This document shows positions 42,077 to 50,135 of a DNA stretch of 64,000 nucleotides, piece by piece; the stretch's first letter is position 1; each line of letters begins with the position of its first letter. The DNA is taken from the NCBI RefSeq assembly GCF_900230255.1, contig NZ_OCNJ01000009.1, positions 62,001 through 126,000 on the forward strand. The letters run 5' to 3'. The notes beneath the pieces were generated by a model, which saw only the letters and a list, made by a program, of their open reading frames with translations, was not told the origin of the DNA and made no database searches. Origin of the DNA: Caenispirillum bisanense (lineage in GTDB: Bacteria; Pseudomonadota; Alphaproteobacteria; Rhodospirillales; Rhodospirillaceae). The position numbers were made by a program, and so were the translations under genes.

Positions 42077-42102
42077 GGAACCTTTTTCGCTCTCGCCCTG
42101 TT
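42077..42102 (+). promoter_or_regulatory. EcfG-like general stress promoter
   Basis: GGAAC (42077-42081), 17-base spacer, TGTT (42099-42102), close to the alphaproteobacterial EcfG consensus GGAAC-N16/17-CGTT. It is 36 bases upstream of the small anti-sigma-like ORF at 42138. One mismatch in the -10, so moderate confidence only. Confidence 0.45.
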
Positions 42103-42137
42103 CTTAACGGAACATTAACCCATCTCGGCGGTGCACC

Positions 42138-42356
42138 ATGATCAGGCTCGAAACCCGGATCGACGACTACGTGCTCGGCCGGCTCGATCGCGCGTCCGCC
42201 GCCTCCTTCGAGGCGGAACTGCAGGCGGACCGCGCCCTCCAGGCCCGGGTGAAGGAGGCCGAGTGCCTCATGACCACGCTGAACCGGCTGGGTTCGGACG
42301 TGCTGGCGGAGCCGGTGCCCGAGTCGTTCCTGCAACTCCTCGAAGGCGCCCGCTAA
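42138..42356 (+). CDS. 72-residue anti-sigma-factor-like mini-protein
   Basis: Small cytoplasmic protein whose N-terminal half, IDDYVLGRLDRASAASFEAELQADRALQARV in outline (DDYVLGRLD, FEAELQADRAL), resembles the sigma-binding start of RskA/ChrR-type anti-sigma factors (YVLGxL...ERxxFExxLxxDPxL). It has no zinc-binding HxxxCxxC motif and no membrane helix, so it is either a free-standing sigma-binding domain or unrelated. Preceded by an EcfG-like promoter; ribosome binding site weak. Its end overlaps that of the convergent hydrolase gene by four bases. Confidence 0.6.
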   Translation: MIRLETRIDDYVLGRLDRASAASFEAELQADRALQARVKEAECLMTTLNRLGSDVLAEPVPESFLQLLEGAR

Positions 42357-43456
42357 GCCGGGTCCGGCGCCGCGTCACGCAGGGTGAGCAGGCGATAGGC
42401 CGCCCGCACCAGCGCCACCATGTCGCCGACCCCGAGGTCGCCGACGTCCACGTGCACGAGACCGTCCACCACGAACAGATCCGCCCGCTCCCCCAGCCGG
42501 GCGGCCAGTGCCGCGCTTTCCGTGTGCGGCACCAGCGGGTCGTCGCGGCCGTGGATCAGCACCACGTCCGCCGTCAGCCCGGATAGGTCGCGCCCGGCGA
42601 GGTCGAGGGCGGCGATCTCCTGCCGCAGGCCCGCGGGCAGGGCGGCGATCAGCTCCGGCACCGCCTCCGGGTCGTCGTTGGACAGGAGCCGCCACACCGC
42701 CCGCCCCTCGGGCCCGAGGTCGCCCGTCAGGCCATCCACCGGCGCCAGCGGGTCGCGCAGGCGGCGCTCGGCGATGGCGCGCAGGAGGGCGGTGTCGGCC
42801 GGCGCCACCCGGTCGGCATTGGCGCGCAGGAACAGCCAGCGCGCCCGATCGTCCACCGGCCCGCGCACCCAGACCCCGCCGGGGGCGGCGTAGAAGCCGG
42901 TGGTCATGTAGGTCACGGCCGCCGTGATGTCGTGATAGCCGCCGATGACCGCGACGAAGGCCACCCGCTCCGCCACCTCCGGCCGCAGCGCCGCCAGCAG
43001 GGCGGGGCCGGCGGCGTAGGACACGCCCACCAGCCCGACCCGCGGCACGCCCGCCGCCTCCGTCAGGCGCAGCACGGCGGCGGCCACCGCCTCGGCGTCG
43101 GCGGCGGAGACCCGCAAGGGGTCGCTGCCGGCCAGTTCCGGCACCATCACCAGGAAGTCGGCGCGCGCCAGATCGGCGGCGAAGGCGACCAGGCGACCGT
43201 CGCGCCGCCCGGCCTCCGCCGCGCCGGGCACCACCAGCAGCGCCGCCTCCGGCGCATCGGGGCCGCGGTAGAGGTCGGCCGGGCCGGCGATCTCCTGCCG
43301 CGTCACGGCGCCCAGCGCGGCGGCCGGCGGGTCGGACAGGTCGCGCAGCAGGCGCACCGCCTCCACCGTGCGCACCGGCGAGCACGCCACCACCAGAAGC
43401 TCCACCGCCACCAGCACGGCCACCGCCGCCGCCACCGTCTTCCGCCGCCGCCCCAC
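42353..43456 (-). CDS. Alpha/beta-hydrolase lipoprotein
   Basis: 367-residue protein with an N-terminal hydrophobic segment ending in a lipobox-like VVACSP, so probably membrane-anchored and periplasmic. Alpha/beta-hydrolase features: a nucleophile elbow VGLVGVSYAAGPAL (GVSYA, not the strict GxSxG), an Asp-containing IHGRDDPLVPHTES strand and a late VDGLVHVDVGD with the catalytic His. No substrate is indicated. It is convergent with the anti-sigma-like gene and divergent from the hemerythrin gene. Confidence 0.75.
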   Translation of the reverse strand: MGRRRKTVAAAVAVLVAVELLVVACSPVRTVEAVRLLRDLSDPPAAALGAVTRQEIAGPADLYRGPDAPEAALLVVPGAAEAGRRDGRLVAFAADLARADFLVMVPELAGSDPLRVSAADAEAVAAAVLRLTEAAGVPRVGLVGVSYAAGPALLAALRPEVAERVAFVAVIGGYHDITAAVTYMTTGFYAAPGGVWVRGPVDDRARWLFLRANADRVAPADTALLRAIAERRLRDPLAPVDGLTGDLGPEGRAVWRLLSNDDPEAVPELIAALPAGLRQEIAALDLAGRDLSGLTADVVLIHGRDDPLVPHTESAALAARLGERADLFVVDGLVHVDVGDLGVGDMVALVRAAYRLLTLRDAAPDPA

Positions 43457-43530
43457 GTCCGACCTCTCCGCCGCGCTCCGTCCCGCCCTCTACATGGGGG
43501 CGGCCGCGGCGTGAGGAAGCGGTGGCGGAC

Positions 43531-43555
43531 CGAACGCCGCCGCCGCCCCGGCGTT
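43531..43555 (+). promoter_or_regulatory. EcfG-like promoter upstream of hemerythrin gene
   Basis: CGAAC (43531-43535), 16-base spacer, CGTT (43552-43555); one mismatch from the alphaproteobacterial EcfG consensus GGAAC-N16/17-CGTT and 37 bases from the ATG of the hemerythrin gene. The spacer is entirely GCC repeats, so chance is possible. Confidence 0.35.
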
Positions 43556-43592
43556 GTGGTGGCAAACCGAATCGCTCAGAGAGGTATCCCCC

Positions 43593-44156
43593 ATGGCCTA
43601 CTCCCCCGATCGTTCCTCCAACGGCTACGGCATGGCCATCGCCGGGGCCGTCGCCGGCTTCCTGGCGGCGCGCGTGCTGCCGCCGCTGATCGCCCAGGCG
43701 GGCGGCCGGCTGGCGCGGTCGGACCCGTTCGACCGCCTGGCGCAGGACCACCGCGCCATCCTCGACCTCATCGACCGTTTGGAGGACGCCGAAAGCGCCG
43801 CCAACCGCGGCATCCTGCTGCTGCGCCTGAAGCGCCGCCTGACCGTCCACGCGCTGGCGGAGGAAGACATCGTGTACCCGCTGCTGCGCCAGGAGGTGGG
43901 CGAGGAACAGGCGGTCAAGCGCCTCTATGCGGAGCACGGCGACATCAAGGTCCACCTCTACGTCATCGAGACGCTGGTGTCGGGCGGCGAGGCGTCCGAG
44001 TGGCGGGCGCGGGTCGAGGCCCTGCGCGACCTCGTCGCCGAACACGCCGTGCAGGAGGAAGAGGTGGAGTTCCCCCGCCTGCGTCGCCTGCTGCGCCAGG
44101 ACGAACTCACCGTCATGGCCGGCCGCATGCAGCGCGAGAAGGCGCTGGTGCTGTGA
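43593..44156 (+). CDS. Hemerythrin HHE-domain protein with membrane anchor
   Basis: 187-residue protein: N-terminal hydrophobic helix (GMAIAGAVAGFLAARVLPPLI) followed by a hemerythrin cation-binding four-helix domain. Candidate di-iron ligands lie in QDHRAILDLIDRLED, TVHALAEEDIVYPLL, AEHGDIKVHLYVIE and AEHAVQEEEVEFPRL. Such proteins bind O2, NO or iron and are often stress-induced. The ATG at 43593 begins MAYSPD; a frame 13 codons longer is non-conserved. Its stop overlaps the dehalogenase start. Confidence 0.85.
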   Translation: MAYSPDRSSNGYGMAIAGAVAGFLAARVLPPLIAQAGGRLARSDPFDRLAQDHRAILDLIDRLEDAESAANRGILLLRLKRRLTVHALAEEDIVYPLLRQEVGEEQAVKRLYAEHGDIKVHLYVIETLVSGGEASEWRARVEALRDLVAEHAVQEEEVEFPRLRRLLRQDELTVMAGRMQREKALVL

Positions 44157-44833
44157 TGGAGCGCGCGCCCCGCGTCGTCGCCTTCGACGTCATCGGCACG
44201 GTCTTCTCGCTCGACGTCCTGCGCGAGCGCCTGACCGCCGCCGAGGTTCCGGACCACGCCCTGGAGCTGTGGTTCAGCCGCAGCCTGCGCGACCTGTTCG
44301 CGCTGGCGGCGGCCGGGGTGCACCGGCCCTTTCGCGAGGTGCTGGACGGCAACCTGGCCGTGGTGCTCGACCGCTTCGGCGGCAAGCGCGACGAGGCGGC
44401 GCGCGCCCACATCCTCGACGGCTTCGCCGCCCTGCAAGCCCATGCCGACGCCGGCGAGGCGTTCCGGCGGCTGGCGGCGGCGGGGGTGCGCATCGTCGCC
44501 CTGACCAACGGCGCCGGCCCGACCACCGAGACGCTGCTGAAGCGCGCCGGCCTGCTCGATCTGGTGGAGCACGTGGTCAGCATCGACGACGTCGGCATCG
44601 CCAAGCCGCGGCGCGAGGTCTACCACCACGCCGCCCAGTTGGCGGTGGTGCCGGTGGAGGATATGGCGCTGGTGGCGGCGCATCCGTGGGACGTCAACGG
44701 AGCCGCCGAAGCGGGGCTGATGACGGCCTACGTCGCCCGCCGCGAGCCCTATCCCGCCTTCTTCCGCAAGCCGGACGTGACGGCGCCCGACCTGGACGCG
44801 GCGGTGGCGGCGCTCATCCGCACCGGCGGCTGA
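44156..44833 (+). CDS. Haloacid dehalogenase, type II family
   Basis: 225-residue HAD hydrolase. Nucleophile Asp in VVAFDVIGTVFSLDVL, motif II Thr/Asn in IVALTNGAG, motif III Lys in GIAKPRREVYHHAA, and the motif IV region VAAHPWDVNGAAEAGLMTAYV, which is characteristic of (S)-2-haloacid dehalogenases. The second residue after the nucleophile is Ile rather than the usual Tyr/Asn (FDxYGTL), so activity toward haloacids is uncertain. Starts with ATGA overlap on the hemerythrin gene. Confidence 0.83.
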   Translation: MERAPRVVAFDVIGTVFSLDVLRERLTAAEVPDHALELWFSRSLRDLFALAAAGVHRPFREVLDGNLAVVLDRFGGKRDEAARAHILDGFAALQAHADAGEAFRRLAAAGVRIVALTNGAGPTTETLLKRAGLLDLVEHVVSIDDVGIAKPRREVYHHAAQLAVVPVEDMALVAAHPWDVNGAAEAGLMTAYVARREPYPAFFRKPDVTAPDLDAAVAALIRTGG

Positions 44834-44845
44834 GCGCGCGCGCGC

Positions 44846-45397
44846 CTACTTGCAGGCGCGCGACAGCTTGACGCTGGTCTCGTCGATTTCCGGCATCTGC
44901 TCGAACAGGCTGACGCCGTTGAAGACCCCGGCGCCGGCCACTTCCTTGACGAGGGCCTCCACCCGACGGAGCAGCGGACCCATGGCCTTGGCGGTCTGCT
45001 GCGCGCGGGTGGCGCGGTCCTCGTAGAAGGCGACGATGAGCGCGTCGATGATGCGCGGCACGGCGAAGCAGGCGTCCACCCGGCGCTCCGGGTTGGGCTG
45101 CAGGCGCACGGCGATGCCGGTATAGGCGGTGCGGCCGCGCTCTTCGTCGACGATGGGGATGAACACCGGGTCGAGCAGGATGAACTCGCCGGACAGGGCG
45201 CCGGCCTGGTCGCGGCGCGGCCCGGTGTCCTTCTTCTTCTCGCCTTCCGCCGCCGGCGCGCCACCGGCCGCCACCGCCGCCGCCGGCAGGGCCGTCAGCA
45301 GCAGGAGCGCCGCCGCACCGGCCCGCGCCCAGCGGGGCAGGCGGCGGCGGGCGGAGCCGGGGCGGTGACGGGCAATGGCGGCGGCGGCGACGGGCAT
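44846..45397 (-). CDS. Secreted hypothetical protein
   Basis: 183-residue protein with an arginine-rich leader, a hydrophobic segment (AGAAALLLLTALPAAAVAAGG) and a Lys-rich linker, then a soluble domain starting LSGEFILLDPVFIPIVDEERGRTAYTGIAVRLQ, in outline FILLDPVFIPIVDE and YTGIAVRLQPNPE, ending KLSRACK with one of two cysteines. The beta-strand-like FxxLDPxxIPI pattern vaguely recalls periplasmic FliL-type domains, but I do not recognise the family. Four bases separate it from the AhpD-like gene on the same strand. Confidence 0.7.
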   Translation of the reverse strand: MPVAAAAIARHRPGSARRRLPRWARAGAAALLLLTALPAAAVAAGGAPAAEGEKKKDTGPRRDQAGALSGEFILLDPVFIPIVDEERGRTAYTGIAVRLQPNPERRVDACFAVPRIIDALIVAFYEDRATRAQQTAKAMGPLLRRVEALVKEVAGAGVFNGVSLFEQMPEIDETSVKLSRACK

Positions 45398-45401
45398 GGG
45401 C

Positions 45402-45767
45402 TCAGCCGCCCTGCTTGGCGTCGATTTCGGCCTTCATCTGGTCGAAGGCCTCCATGGCGATGCCGCCGTAGACGGCCGACGGGCCGCCGCCCATGTAGAC
45501 CGACATGCCCAGCGTCTCGGCGATTTCCTCGCGCGTCGCGCCGTGGCGGGCGGCGGCGCGGGCGTGGAAGGCGATGCAGCCGTCGCAGCGGATGGCGACG
45601 CTGATGCCGAGCGCGATCAGTTCCTTGGTCTTGGTCGACAGCACGCCTTCGGCGGTGGCCGCCTTGGCCAGCCCCGAGAACGCCTGCATCACCTCGGGCG
45701 CCGCCTTGCGCAGCTCACCCATGGTGGCCGAAACATCCGTCGCGAACTGAGGCCAGTCCTTGTACAT
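45402..45767 (-). CDS. Carboxymuconolactone decarboxylase/AhpD-family protein
   Basis: 121-residue helical protein with the AhpD active-site motif CDGCIAFH (Cys-x-x-Cys then His), flanked by KELIALGISVAIR and ATREEIAETLGMSVYMGGG. Such proteins act as small alkylhydroperoxidase-type thiol reductants. The start MYKDWPQF at 45767 is preferred: GAGGGG is located just upstream, and the 20 extra N-terminal residues of the longer frame are not conserved. Its operon partner is the secreted hypothetical protein. Confidence 0.88.
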   Translation of the reverse strand: MYKDWPQFATDVSATMGELRKAAPEVMQAFSGLAKAATAEGVLSTKTKELIALGISVAIRCDGCIAFHARAAARHGATREEIAETLGMSVYMGGGPSAVYGGIAMEAFDQMKAEIDAKQGG

Positions 45768-45867
45768 GAGAGTCCCCTCATATGCGTTGCCGTAAGGCGG
45801 CACAGCATGACCGAGCCGCCGCCCCAAGGCAAGCGGCGGCGGTGCGAGGCGGCCATGCCGGCGGCGC

Positions 45868-46551
45868 TCAGACCACCACGCCGCGCAGCCGTGCCGCGCT
45901 TTCGCGCAGGGCCTCCGCCGCCGCCTCGCGCAGCTCGGGCCCGAAGCGGGAGGCGAGGCCGGAGACGGAGAGGGCGCCGAGGAAGCCGCCCTCGCGGTCG
46001 AGCACCGGCACGGCCACGGCCGCCACGTCGGGATCGCGTTCGCCGACCGATATGGCGGCGCCGGCTTCGCGGACGCGGGTGCTGCGCTCGTCGTCGCCGC
46101 CGGTCCAGGCCAGGATCACCCAGGCGCTGGCGCCGCCCGACAGGGGCAGCACCTCGCCCTCGCTCAGGTGGTGGCGGGCGGCGCGCAGGCTGTTCTCGCG
46201 GTAGAGGCAGACGCGCTTGTCGCCGTCGCGCACGTAGAACGACGCCGTCTCGCCGGTGTGGTCGCGCAGGGTCGCCAGCTCGGGCCGGATGGCGCCGGCC
46301 AGTGCGAAGCGCCGCCGGTACGCCGAGCCCAGCCGCCACACCGCCGGCCCCAGCGTATAGCGCCCATCCGACGCCCGCCGGCCGACGTAGCCGAAGCGCT
46401 CCAGCGACCCGATCAGCCGCAGGATGGTGCTCTTGTAGAAGCCCGTGCGCTCGGCCAGCTCGGCCAGCGTCAGGGCCTGCTTCTCGCCGTCGAAGCAGTC
46501 GAGCACCGCCAGCGCCCGCTCCACCGCCTCCACCCGATTCTCCGCCGCCAT
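45868..46551 (-). CDS. IclR-family transcriptional regulator (CoA-transferase/TTT module)
   Basis: 227-residue IclR regulator: winged helix AVERALAVLDCFDGEKQALTLAELAERTGFYKSTILRLIGSLERFGYV, effector domain with ETASFYVRDGDKRVCLYRENS, LPLSGGASAWVIL, VPVLDREGGFLGALSVSGLASRF. Divergent from the CoA-transferase-lyase-TTT operon with an 86-base intergenic region that holds repeats, so it is its likely regulator. The recognition helix (GFYKSTILRLI) differs from the other three IclR proteins in the window, as does its operator. Confidence 0.9.
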   Translation of the reverse strand: MAAENRVEAVERALAVLDCFDGEKQALTLAELAERTGFYKSTILRLIGSLERFGYVGRRASDGRYTLGPAVWRLGSAYRRRFALAGAIRPELATLRDHTGETASFYVRDGDKRVCLYRENSLRAARHHLSEGEVLPLSGGASAWVILAWTGGDDERSTRVREAGAAISVGERDPDVAAVAVPVLDREGGFLGALSVSGLASRFGPELREAAAEALRESAARLRGVVV

Positions 46552-46601
46552 TCTTCGACCCTTGAAATATCCGACACGCCGCGTCTATCATAGCGTCTAA
46601 C

Positions 46602-46630
46602 GGAACGTCGTTCTATCTGACAGAACGTCG
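46602..46630. promoter_or_regulatory. Operator-like repeats upstream of CoA-transferase
   Basis: GAACGTCG occurs twice, 20 bases apart (46603-46610 and 46623-46630), about two helical turns, and between them TTCTATCTGACAGAA (46611-46625) is an imperfect palindrome (12 of 15 symmetric). It ends eight bases before the CoA-transferase start and could overlap the ribosome binding or promoter region. Likely the binding site of the divergent IclR. Confidence 0.55.
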
Positions 46631-46637
46631 CAACAAG

Positions 46638-47855
46638 ATGCAAGAGGAAACGTCGGTGCTTCGACCGCTTGCCGGGTTCCGCGTGCTCGACCTGACCAAC
46701 GTGCTCGCCGGACCCTTCTGCTGCCACCAGCTCGCCCACCTGGGCGCCGAGGTCATCAAGGTGGAGGTGCCCGAGCGCGGCGACCTCGCCCGCCAGCTTG
46801 GCGCCGATGCCGACTTGAACCGCCGCCTCATGGGCGTGTCGTTCCTGGCCCAGAACGCCGGCAAGAAGTCGGTGACGCTCAACCTCAAGGCGCCGCGCGG
46901 CAAGGCGCTGTTCAAGGACCTGGTGAAGACCGCCGACGTGGTGGTGGAGAACTTCCGCCCCGGCGTCATGGACCGCCTCGGCGTTGGCTGGGAGGCGCTG
47001 AAGGCCGAGAACCCGGCGCTGGTCTACTGCGCCATCTCCGGCTTCGGGCAGGACGGGCCGCTGCGCGACCTGCCGGCCTACGACCAGATCATCCAGGGCA
47101 TGTCGGGCGTCATGAGCATCACCGGCGACCGCGACACCGCGCCATACCGCGTCGGCTATCCGCTGTGCGACACCATCGGCGGGCTGACGGCCGCCATGGC
47201 TATCGCCGCCGCGCTGAACGCGCCGAAGGAGAGCCGCGGCACCTTCATCGACGTGTCCATGCTGGAGGCGACACTGGCCACCATGGGCTGGGTGGTGTCC
47301 AACTGGCTGGTGGCGGGCGTGCGGCCGCAGGCCAACGGCAACGAGAACGTCACCTCCGCCCCCTCGGGCGCCTTCCGCACCGCCGACGGGCTGCTCAACA
47401 TCGCCGCCAACAAGCAGGAGCAGTGGGAAATCCTCTGCCGCCTCCTGGGCCGGGCGGAGCTGCTGGAGCGGTCGGAGTACGCGACGCGCGCCGACCGCAT
47501 CCGCCACCGCTACACCCTGAAGGCGGAACTGGAGGAAACCCTGCAGACCCGCGGCGCCATGGAGTGGGCGGCCGAGATGAACGCCGCCGGCGTGCCCGCC
47601 GGGCCGGTCATGGCGGTGCCCGACGTGCTGGAACACCCGCAGGTGGCCGACCGCGGCATGCTCGGCACCTTCGACCATGTGCCGGGCACCGACCGGCCGG
47701 CGACGCTGGTGCGCACCGGCTTCAAGCTGGACCGCACGGCCCCGACGGTGGACACGCCGCCGCCGCAACTCGGCCAGGACAACGAAACAGTATGGGGCGG
47801 CCTCGGCCTGAGCGCCGCCGAGATCGCCACCTTGCAGGCGGAGGGCGTGCTGTGA
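46638..47855 (+). CDS. CaiB/BaiF family III CoA-transferase
   Basis: 405-residue family III CoA-transferase (Frc type), which moves CoA between carboxylic acids. N-terminal LAGFRVLDLTNVLAGPFCCHQLAHLGAEVIKVE, the NLKAPRGKALFKDLVKTADVVVENFRPG block and the catalytic aspartate at about residue 178 in VGYPLCDTIGGLTAA are visible (segments quoted in part). Start ATG 46638 follows the repeats. Coupled by GTGA overlap to a citryl-CoA-lyase-like gene, so the acceptor acid is likely a hydroxy-tricarboxylate or -dicarboxylate imported by TctABC. Confidence 0.9.
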   Translation: MQEETSVLRPLAGFRVLDLTNVLAGPFCCHQLAHLGAEVIKVEVPERGDLARQLGADADLNRRLMGVSFLAQNAGKKSVTLNLKAPRGKALFKDLVKTADVVVENFRPGVMDRLGVGWEALKAENPALVYCAISGFGQDGPLRDLPAYDQIIQGMSGVMSITGDRDTAPYRVGYPLCDTIGGLTAAMAIAAALNAPKESRGTFIDVSMLEATLATMGWVVSNWLVAGVRPQANGNENVTSAPSGAFRTADGLLNIAANKQEQWEILCRLLGRAELLERSEYATRADRIRHRYTLKAELEETLQTRGAMEWAAEMNAAGVPAGPVMAVPDVLEHPQVADRGMLGTFDHVPGTDRPATLVRTGFKLDRTAPTVDTPPPQLGQDNETVWGGLGLSAAEIATLQAEGVL

Positions 47856-48664
47856 GCGACGGGCAGGACGTGAAGGACTGGTGGCGCACCGCCATCATCG
47901 ACATGGAGCCGGGCCGCATCGCCTTCCGCGGTCGGCCGGTCCAGGATCTGATCGGCAGCGTGTCGTTCCCGCAGATGATCTGGTTCATGGTCATGGGCGA
48001 GATGCCGACGCCCGAGCGCGCCGCGCTGTTCGAATGCGCCCTGGTGGCGGCGGTCGACCACGGGCCGCAGGCGCCGTCCATCGCCGCCGCCCGCATGGCG
48101 GCCACCTGCGGCGTCGGCATCAACAACGTCATGGCCAACGGCGTCAACATGCTGGGCGACGTCCACGGCGGCGCCGGCGAGCAGGCCATCGAGCTTTACG
48201 CCGACATCGCCCGCCGCGAGGACGAGGGCGCCACCCTGGCCGCCGCTACCGCCGATGCGCTGGCCGACTGGCGTGCGGCGCGCGGCAAGTTCGTGCCCGG
48301 CTTCGGTCACCGCTTCCACAAGCCGGTGGACCCGCGGGCGCCGCGCCTGCTCGGCTTGGTGGACGAGGCCGCCGCCGCCGGCACCGTGTCGGGCCGCTTC
48401 GCAGGCATCGGGCGCGCCGTCGAGTCGCACCTCGCGGGCGAGAAAGGCAAGGCGGTGCCCATGAACATCGACGGCGCCACGGCCGTCATTTTCGCCGAAC
48501 TGGGCTGCCCGCCGCCGCTCGCCCGCGGCTTCTTCTGCCTGTCGCGATCGGTGGGAATCCTGGCGCACGGCTGGGAACAGATGCAGCAGGGCGGCCGCAA
48601 CAAAGGCCCGACACCACCGCATTACCGCTGGACATACACCGGCCCCGGGGTGTCCAATTCCTGA
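47852..48664 (+). CDS. Citryl-CoA lyase-like protein (citrate synthase fold)
   Basis: 270-residue citrate-synthase-superfamily protein that begins at a GTG overlapping the CoA-transferase stop. It keeps the active-site blocks GDVHGGAGEQAIELY, VPGFGHRFHKPVDPRAPRL and NIDGATAVIFAELG (Asp), but is far shorter than citrate synthase (about 430). That size fits stand-alone citryl-CoA lyases. With the CoA-transferase it would convert an imported citrate-like acid to acyl-CoA and cleave it to acetyl-CoA plus an oxo acid. Exact substrate unknown; citrate, citramalate or a relative are candidates. Confidence 0.82.
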   Translation: MSDGQDVKDWWRTAIIDMEPGRIAFRGRPVQDLIGSVSFPQMIWFMVMGEMPTPERAALFECALVAAVDHGPQAPSIAAARMAATCGVGINNVMANGVNMLGDVHGGAGEQAIELYADIARREDEGATLAAATADALADWRAARGKFVPGFGHRFHKPVDPRAPRLLGLVDEAAAAGTVSGRFAGIGRAVESHLAGEKGKAVPMNIDGATAVIFAELGCPPPLARGFFCLSRSVGILAHGWEQMQQGGRNKGPTPPHYRWTYTGPGVSNS

Positions 48665-48685
48665 AAAGCCTAAGAATCCAAGGCG

Positions 48686-48702
48686 TATAATACTAGGGAG
48701 GT
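48686..48702 (+). promoter_or_regulatory. Possible promoter -10 and ribosome binding site of tctC
   Basis: TATAAT (48686-48691) followed by AGGGAGG (48695-48701), eight bases before the tctC ATG. A perfect -10 stands out in this GC-rich DNA, but no clear -35 lies 17 bases upstream (GAAAAG), and transcription starting so close would leave an almost absent leader. It may add binding-protein expression within the operon. Confidence 0.35.
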
Positions 48703-48708
48703 ACTTCC

Positions 48709-49701
48709 ATGAGTTTCATTTCGCGCTCGCGCCATGTCCTGGCTGCGGCCGTCGTCGCCGCGGTGGTGCCGCTGTCGGCGGCCGTCGCCTTCGAGCCGAC
48801 CAACCCCGAATGCATCGCGCCGGCCAACCCCGGCGGCGGCTGGGACTTCACCTGCCGCCAGGCCGGCAAGGCGCTCTATGACCTGAAGCTGGTGCCGCAG
48901 CCCATCCAGGTCAGCAACATGACCGGCGGCTCCGGCGGCGTGGCCTTCGCGCACATCGTGTCCAAGCGCAACGACGACGACAACGTCATCGTCGCCGCCT
49001 CCTCGGCCACCTCGACCCGCCTCGCGCAGGGCGCCTTCCCGGGCATGAACAAGGATCAGGTGAACTGGCTCGGCTCCGTCGGCGCCGACTACGGCGTCAT
49101 CGCCGTCTCCAAGGACAGCCCCATCAAGACGCTCCCCGAGCTGATGGACAAGATCAAGGCCGACCCGACCTCCATCTCCGTCGCCGGCGGCTCGGCGGTC
49201 GGCGGCTGGGATCACCTCAAGGTGCTGAACACCGCCCGCAAGGCCGGCATCGAGAACCTGCGCCAGATCAAGTACGTGCCCTTCGAGGGCGGCGGCGAGG
49301 CGGTGACGCAGCTGCTCGGCGGCCATGTGCAGGCCTTCAGCGGCGACATCTCCGAGGCCAAGGGCTTCGTCGACTCGGGCGACATCAAGGTGCTGGCGGT
49401 GCTGGCGCCGGAGCGTCTGCCGGGCGAGTTCGGCAAGTTCCCGACCGCCACCGAGCAGGGCATCCCGGCGGTCGGCGCCAACTGGCGCGGCTTCTACGGC
49501 CCCGGCGGCATGTCCGACGAGGCGCAGAAATACTGGGCCGACAGCCTGCGCACCATGTACGACAGCCCCGAGTGGCAGAAGATCATGGAAAACAACGGCC
49601 TGATGCCCCTGAAGCTGTACGGTGACGAGTTCGAGGCCTTCGTCGCCGAGCAGATCAAGGACACGGAAGACCTCTCGCGGGAAATCGGCCTGATCAAATG
49701 A
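48709..49701 (+). CDS. tctC: TctC, TTT-family (Bug) solute-binding protein
   Basis: 330-residue periplasmic binding protein of the tripartite tricarboxylate transporter. A signal peptide (HVLAAAVVAAVVPLSAAVAFE) is followed by PTNPECIAPANPGGGWDFTCRQAGKALYD, the Bug-family substrate loop, and GGSAVGGWDHLKVLNTARKAGI. A perfect -10-like sequence and strong ribosome binding site precede it. The next gene, tctB, overlaps it by four bases. It delivers a carboxylate to TctAB. Confidence 0.92.
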   Translation: MSFISRSRHVLAAAVVAAVVPLSAAVAFEPTNPECIAPANPGGGWDFTCRQAGKALYDLKLVPQPIQVSNMTGGSGGVAFAHIVSKRNDDDNVIVAASSATSTRLAQGAFPGMNKDQVNWLGSVGADYGVIAVSKDSPIKTLPELMDKIKADPTSISVAGGSAVGGWDHLKVLNTARKAGIENLRQIKYVPFEGGGEAVTQLLGGHVQAFSGDISEAKGFVDSGDIKVLAVLAPERLPGEFGKFPTATEQGIPAVGANWRGFYGPGGMSDEAQKYWADSLRTMYDSPEWQKIMENNGLMPLKLYGDEFEAFVAEQIKDTEDLSREIGLIK

Positions 49702-50132
49702 CCAGCGATCGTGTCTTCGGGCTGGTCGGGCTCGCGCTCGCCGGCTTCTACGTCTGGCAGGCGACGCAGATCGAGCTGGGTTTCAGCAGCGATCCGCTCG
49801 GCCCCCGGAGTTTCCCGATCATCATCGGCGGGGTGATGGCGCTGGCCAGCGTCTATCCCCTCGTCCGACCCGACCCGCGGCCGGACTGGCCGGCCGCGGG
49901 CCGCCTGCTGGAGATCGCGCTCGCGGTCGCCGTGCTGGTGGCCTATGCGCTGGCGCTGCCGCAGGTCGGTTTCGTGCTGGCGACGGCGGTGGCGGCGGCG
50001 ATCCTGTCGTGGCGCCTGGGCAGCCGGCCGCTGGGTGCCGTGCTCGCCGGCATCGGGATCTCGGTCGGGATCTACGTGGTGTTCCACCTCATACTGGGAT
50101 TGTCGCTGGCGCGCGGCCCCTGGGGGTTCTGA
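49698..50132 (+). CDS. tctB: TctB, TTT-family small membrane subunit
   Basis: 144-residue protein with four predicted helices, typical of TctB: VFGLVGLALAGFYVWQATQIELGFSSDPLGPRSFPIIIGG (in outline PLGPRSFPIIIGG, the family signature) and the later VGFVLATAVAAAILSWRLG. Starts with ATGA overlap on tctC and ends three bases before tctA. TctB assists TctA in moving the carboxylate with a cation gradient. Confidence 0.9.
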   Translation: MTSDRVFGLVGLALAGFYVWQATQIELGFSSDPLGPRSFPIIIGGVMALASVYPLVRPDPRPDWPAAGRLLEIALAVAVLVAYALALPQVGFVLATAVAAAILSWRLGSRPLGAVLAGIGISVGIYVVFHLILGLSLARGPWGF

Positions 50133-50135
50133 ACC

